Part shown: piece by piece, positions 63,038 to 64,000 of the stretch | Position numbering within the stretch: position 1 is the stretch's first letter | Layout of the letters: each line of letters opens with the position of its first letter | Assembly: GCA_009760855.2 (NCBI GenBank) | Contig: WPIO01000031.1 | Span: 3,802,501-3,866,500 of the forward strand | Length of the DNA stretch: 64,000 bases | Direction of reading: 5' to 3' | Source of the DNA: Cristatella mucedo | Lineage: Eukaryota; Bryozoa; Phylactolaemata; Cristatellidae | The notes under the pieces: model-generated | Seen by the model: the letters and a program-made list of their open reading frames with translations, nothing else | Database searches by the model: none | What the model was told of the DNA's origin: nothing | Position numbers and translations under genes: made by a program

Positions 63038-63389
63038 GTAAGTTTGTTCTGACAAAGTTGTTGAGGTAGAAGACATTCTGTTTCCTGAAATTTGAACTTC
63101 ATCTCTTTATCTTCTTTTAAAGCTGATGTCTTGCAATAACCTCTGCTTTTTTCGTCTGAATATTACTGCATGTGTTGATATTTTAACCTTTCGAGGTTAC
63201 AGGTGCTGGGCCTGTTACAAACGTGCTGCAGCAACTTCTTTGCCTCGTGTCCTTAGTCTGAAAACACAGCACTGGTAACGGTGCTAGTCCATGCCGAAGC
63301 ATGATAAATATAGGTTGCAATCGGCTGCCTCGATACAAGGCTACTAACTCTTTAGGTGCAGCCCCAATGTATGTAGGTACCCCTCTGGT

Positions 63390-63757
63390 AAAGGAACGAA
63401 TGAAGGGACCTAAAAGTGAGCGACAAAACCTTGAAGTCAATCCTTTGCTTGACTGGTAGCCAGTGCAGGTCGGCGAGAAGTGGAGTAATGTGGCAACTGC
63501 GATGCTCATGACAGACAAGCCTAGCTGCAGAGTTTTGCACCAGCTGCAATCGCCTGATCCACATGCTGGTAGGCCAGTAAGCAGTGCGTTGCAGAAGTCG
63601 AGACGGGATGTCACGAAGGCATGGACCAACTTGGACGTGGTATCCTTATCTAAACTAGCCCGAATTTTAGCAATGTTATGAAGCTGAAAATGGGCAGATT
63701 TGACTGTGGAGCTGATATGGTCGTCTAACGAGAGGTCGCTTTGGAATATGACACCTA
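63390..63757 (-). mobile_element. LINE internal fragment, both ends missing
   Basis: The reverse complement covers ORF2 from the SDLSLDDHISSTVKSAHFQL region to the SLTFRSLHS region. It lacks the 3' tail, unlike most other copies, and carries the same 1-nt deletion (CTGATCCACATG) as the copy at 55456. Confidence 0.85.
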
Positions 63758-64000
63758 GGTTCTATGTAGAGGCTATCTCAGTAGGGTTTCTCAAAAACAT
63801 TTATCAAAGCGTCGGTGCTGTTTGTGAGCAATAGTTTTGCGTTTGAATTTCGTCCATTTCGTCTAGTTGTAGTGCCTGATGGCTCCCCTTGCTGTGTGTG
63901 ATGCAAAGCACACCGGAAGCAAATGCTACATCAAGGTGCTTATAAATCCTGAATCGATTCAAAACGTTTGAGAACTAACCAGGGTATCTTCGTAATTTTA
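63758..64000. other. Window end, no exon recognised
   Basis: Expected to be intron 42 of the RNF213-like gene; no conserved coding segment or repeat was identified. Confidence 0.5.

Noticed and set aside
63202-63260. Possible exon 43 after the acceptor GGTTACAG
   Set aside because: The phase is right, but the short peptide (GPVTNVLQQLLCLV) does not resemble the next RNF213 segment and the donor is poor.

Overview
This window is animal (metazoan) nuclear DNA, most likely from an aquatic invertebrate. It is AT-rich, its coding exons are short and split by GT-AG introns, and it is dense in CR1/L2-type LINE fragments, tRNA-derived SINEs, pogo-type DNA transposons and simple repeats. No bacterial-style operon, rRNA, CRISPR array or functional tRNA gene was seen. 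The phylum cannot be fixed from the sequence alone.

One gene explains almost all conserved coding sequence: a giant RNF213-like (mysterin) E3 ubiquitin ligase/AAA+ ATPase on the + strand. I assembled 42 exons between 2966 and 63037. They join into one phase-consistent frame of 6,871 nt (about 2,290 codons) with no internal stop, and their order matches human RNF213 as I remember it. Both ends of the gene lie outside the window. The visible part starts in the stalk (exons 1-6), passes a UBA-like helix pair (6-7), an inactive AAA-like unit (9-12), the ATP-binding SERAGVGK unit (13-20), the two catalytic AAA units with Walker A/B motifs (21-27 and 28-32), and the last two AAA-like units (33-41). 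It ends at the beginning of the E3 module (42). The RING/E3 and C-terminal parts should lie downstream of 64000, and the N-terminal arm upstream of 1.

Layout: 1-2965, repeats and one doubtful exon; 2966-9428, exons 1-5 with SINEs and a pogo remnant in intron 1; 12534-20193, a compact run of exons 6-20; 20194-44739, exons 21-30 separated by large LINE-filled introns; 44740-54452, exons 31-41; 54453-62907, one 8.5-kb intron made of LINE copies in both orientations, a nested SINE, an AT microsatellite and a decayed pogo transposon; 62908-63037, exon 42; then a LINE fragment and unassigned sequence to 64000.

The repeat landscape has its own story. One LINE family (about 20 pieces, with APE-endonuclease and RT coding sequence, an intact RT C-terminus in one copy, and a 3' hairpin followed by ATT repeats) seems to have lent its 3' tail to a tRNA-headed SINE. 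A second tRNA-SINE family with a different tail is also present. One tail supplies the 3' splice site of exon 23. A chimeric Ty3/gypsy-RNase H plus LINE segment occurs twice in inverted orientation around exons 39-41. I see no separate novel multi-gene system; the interest lies in the invertebrate RNF213 gene and how mobile elements have shaped it.
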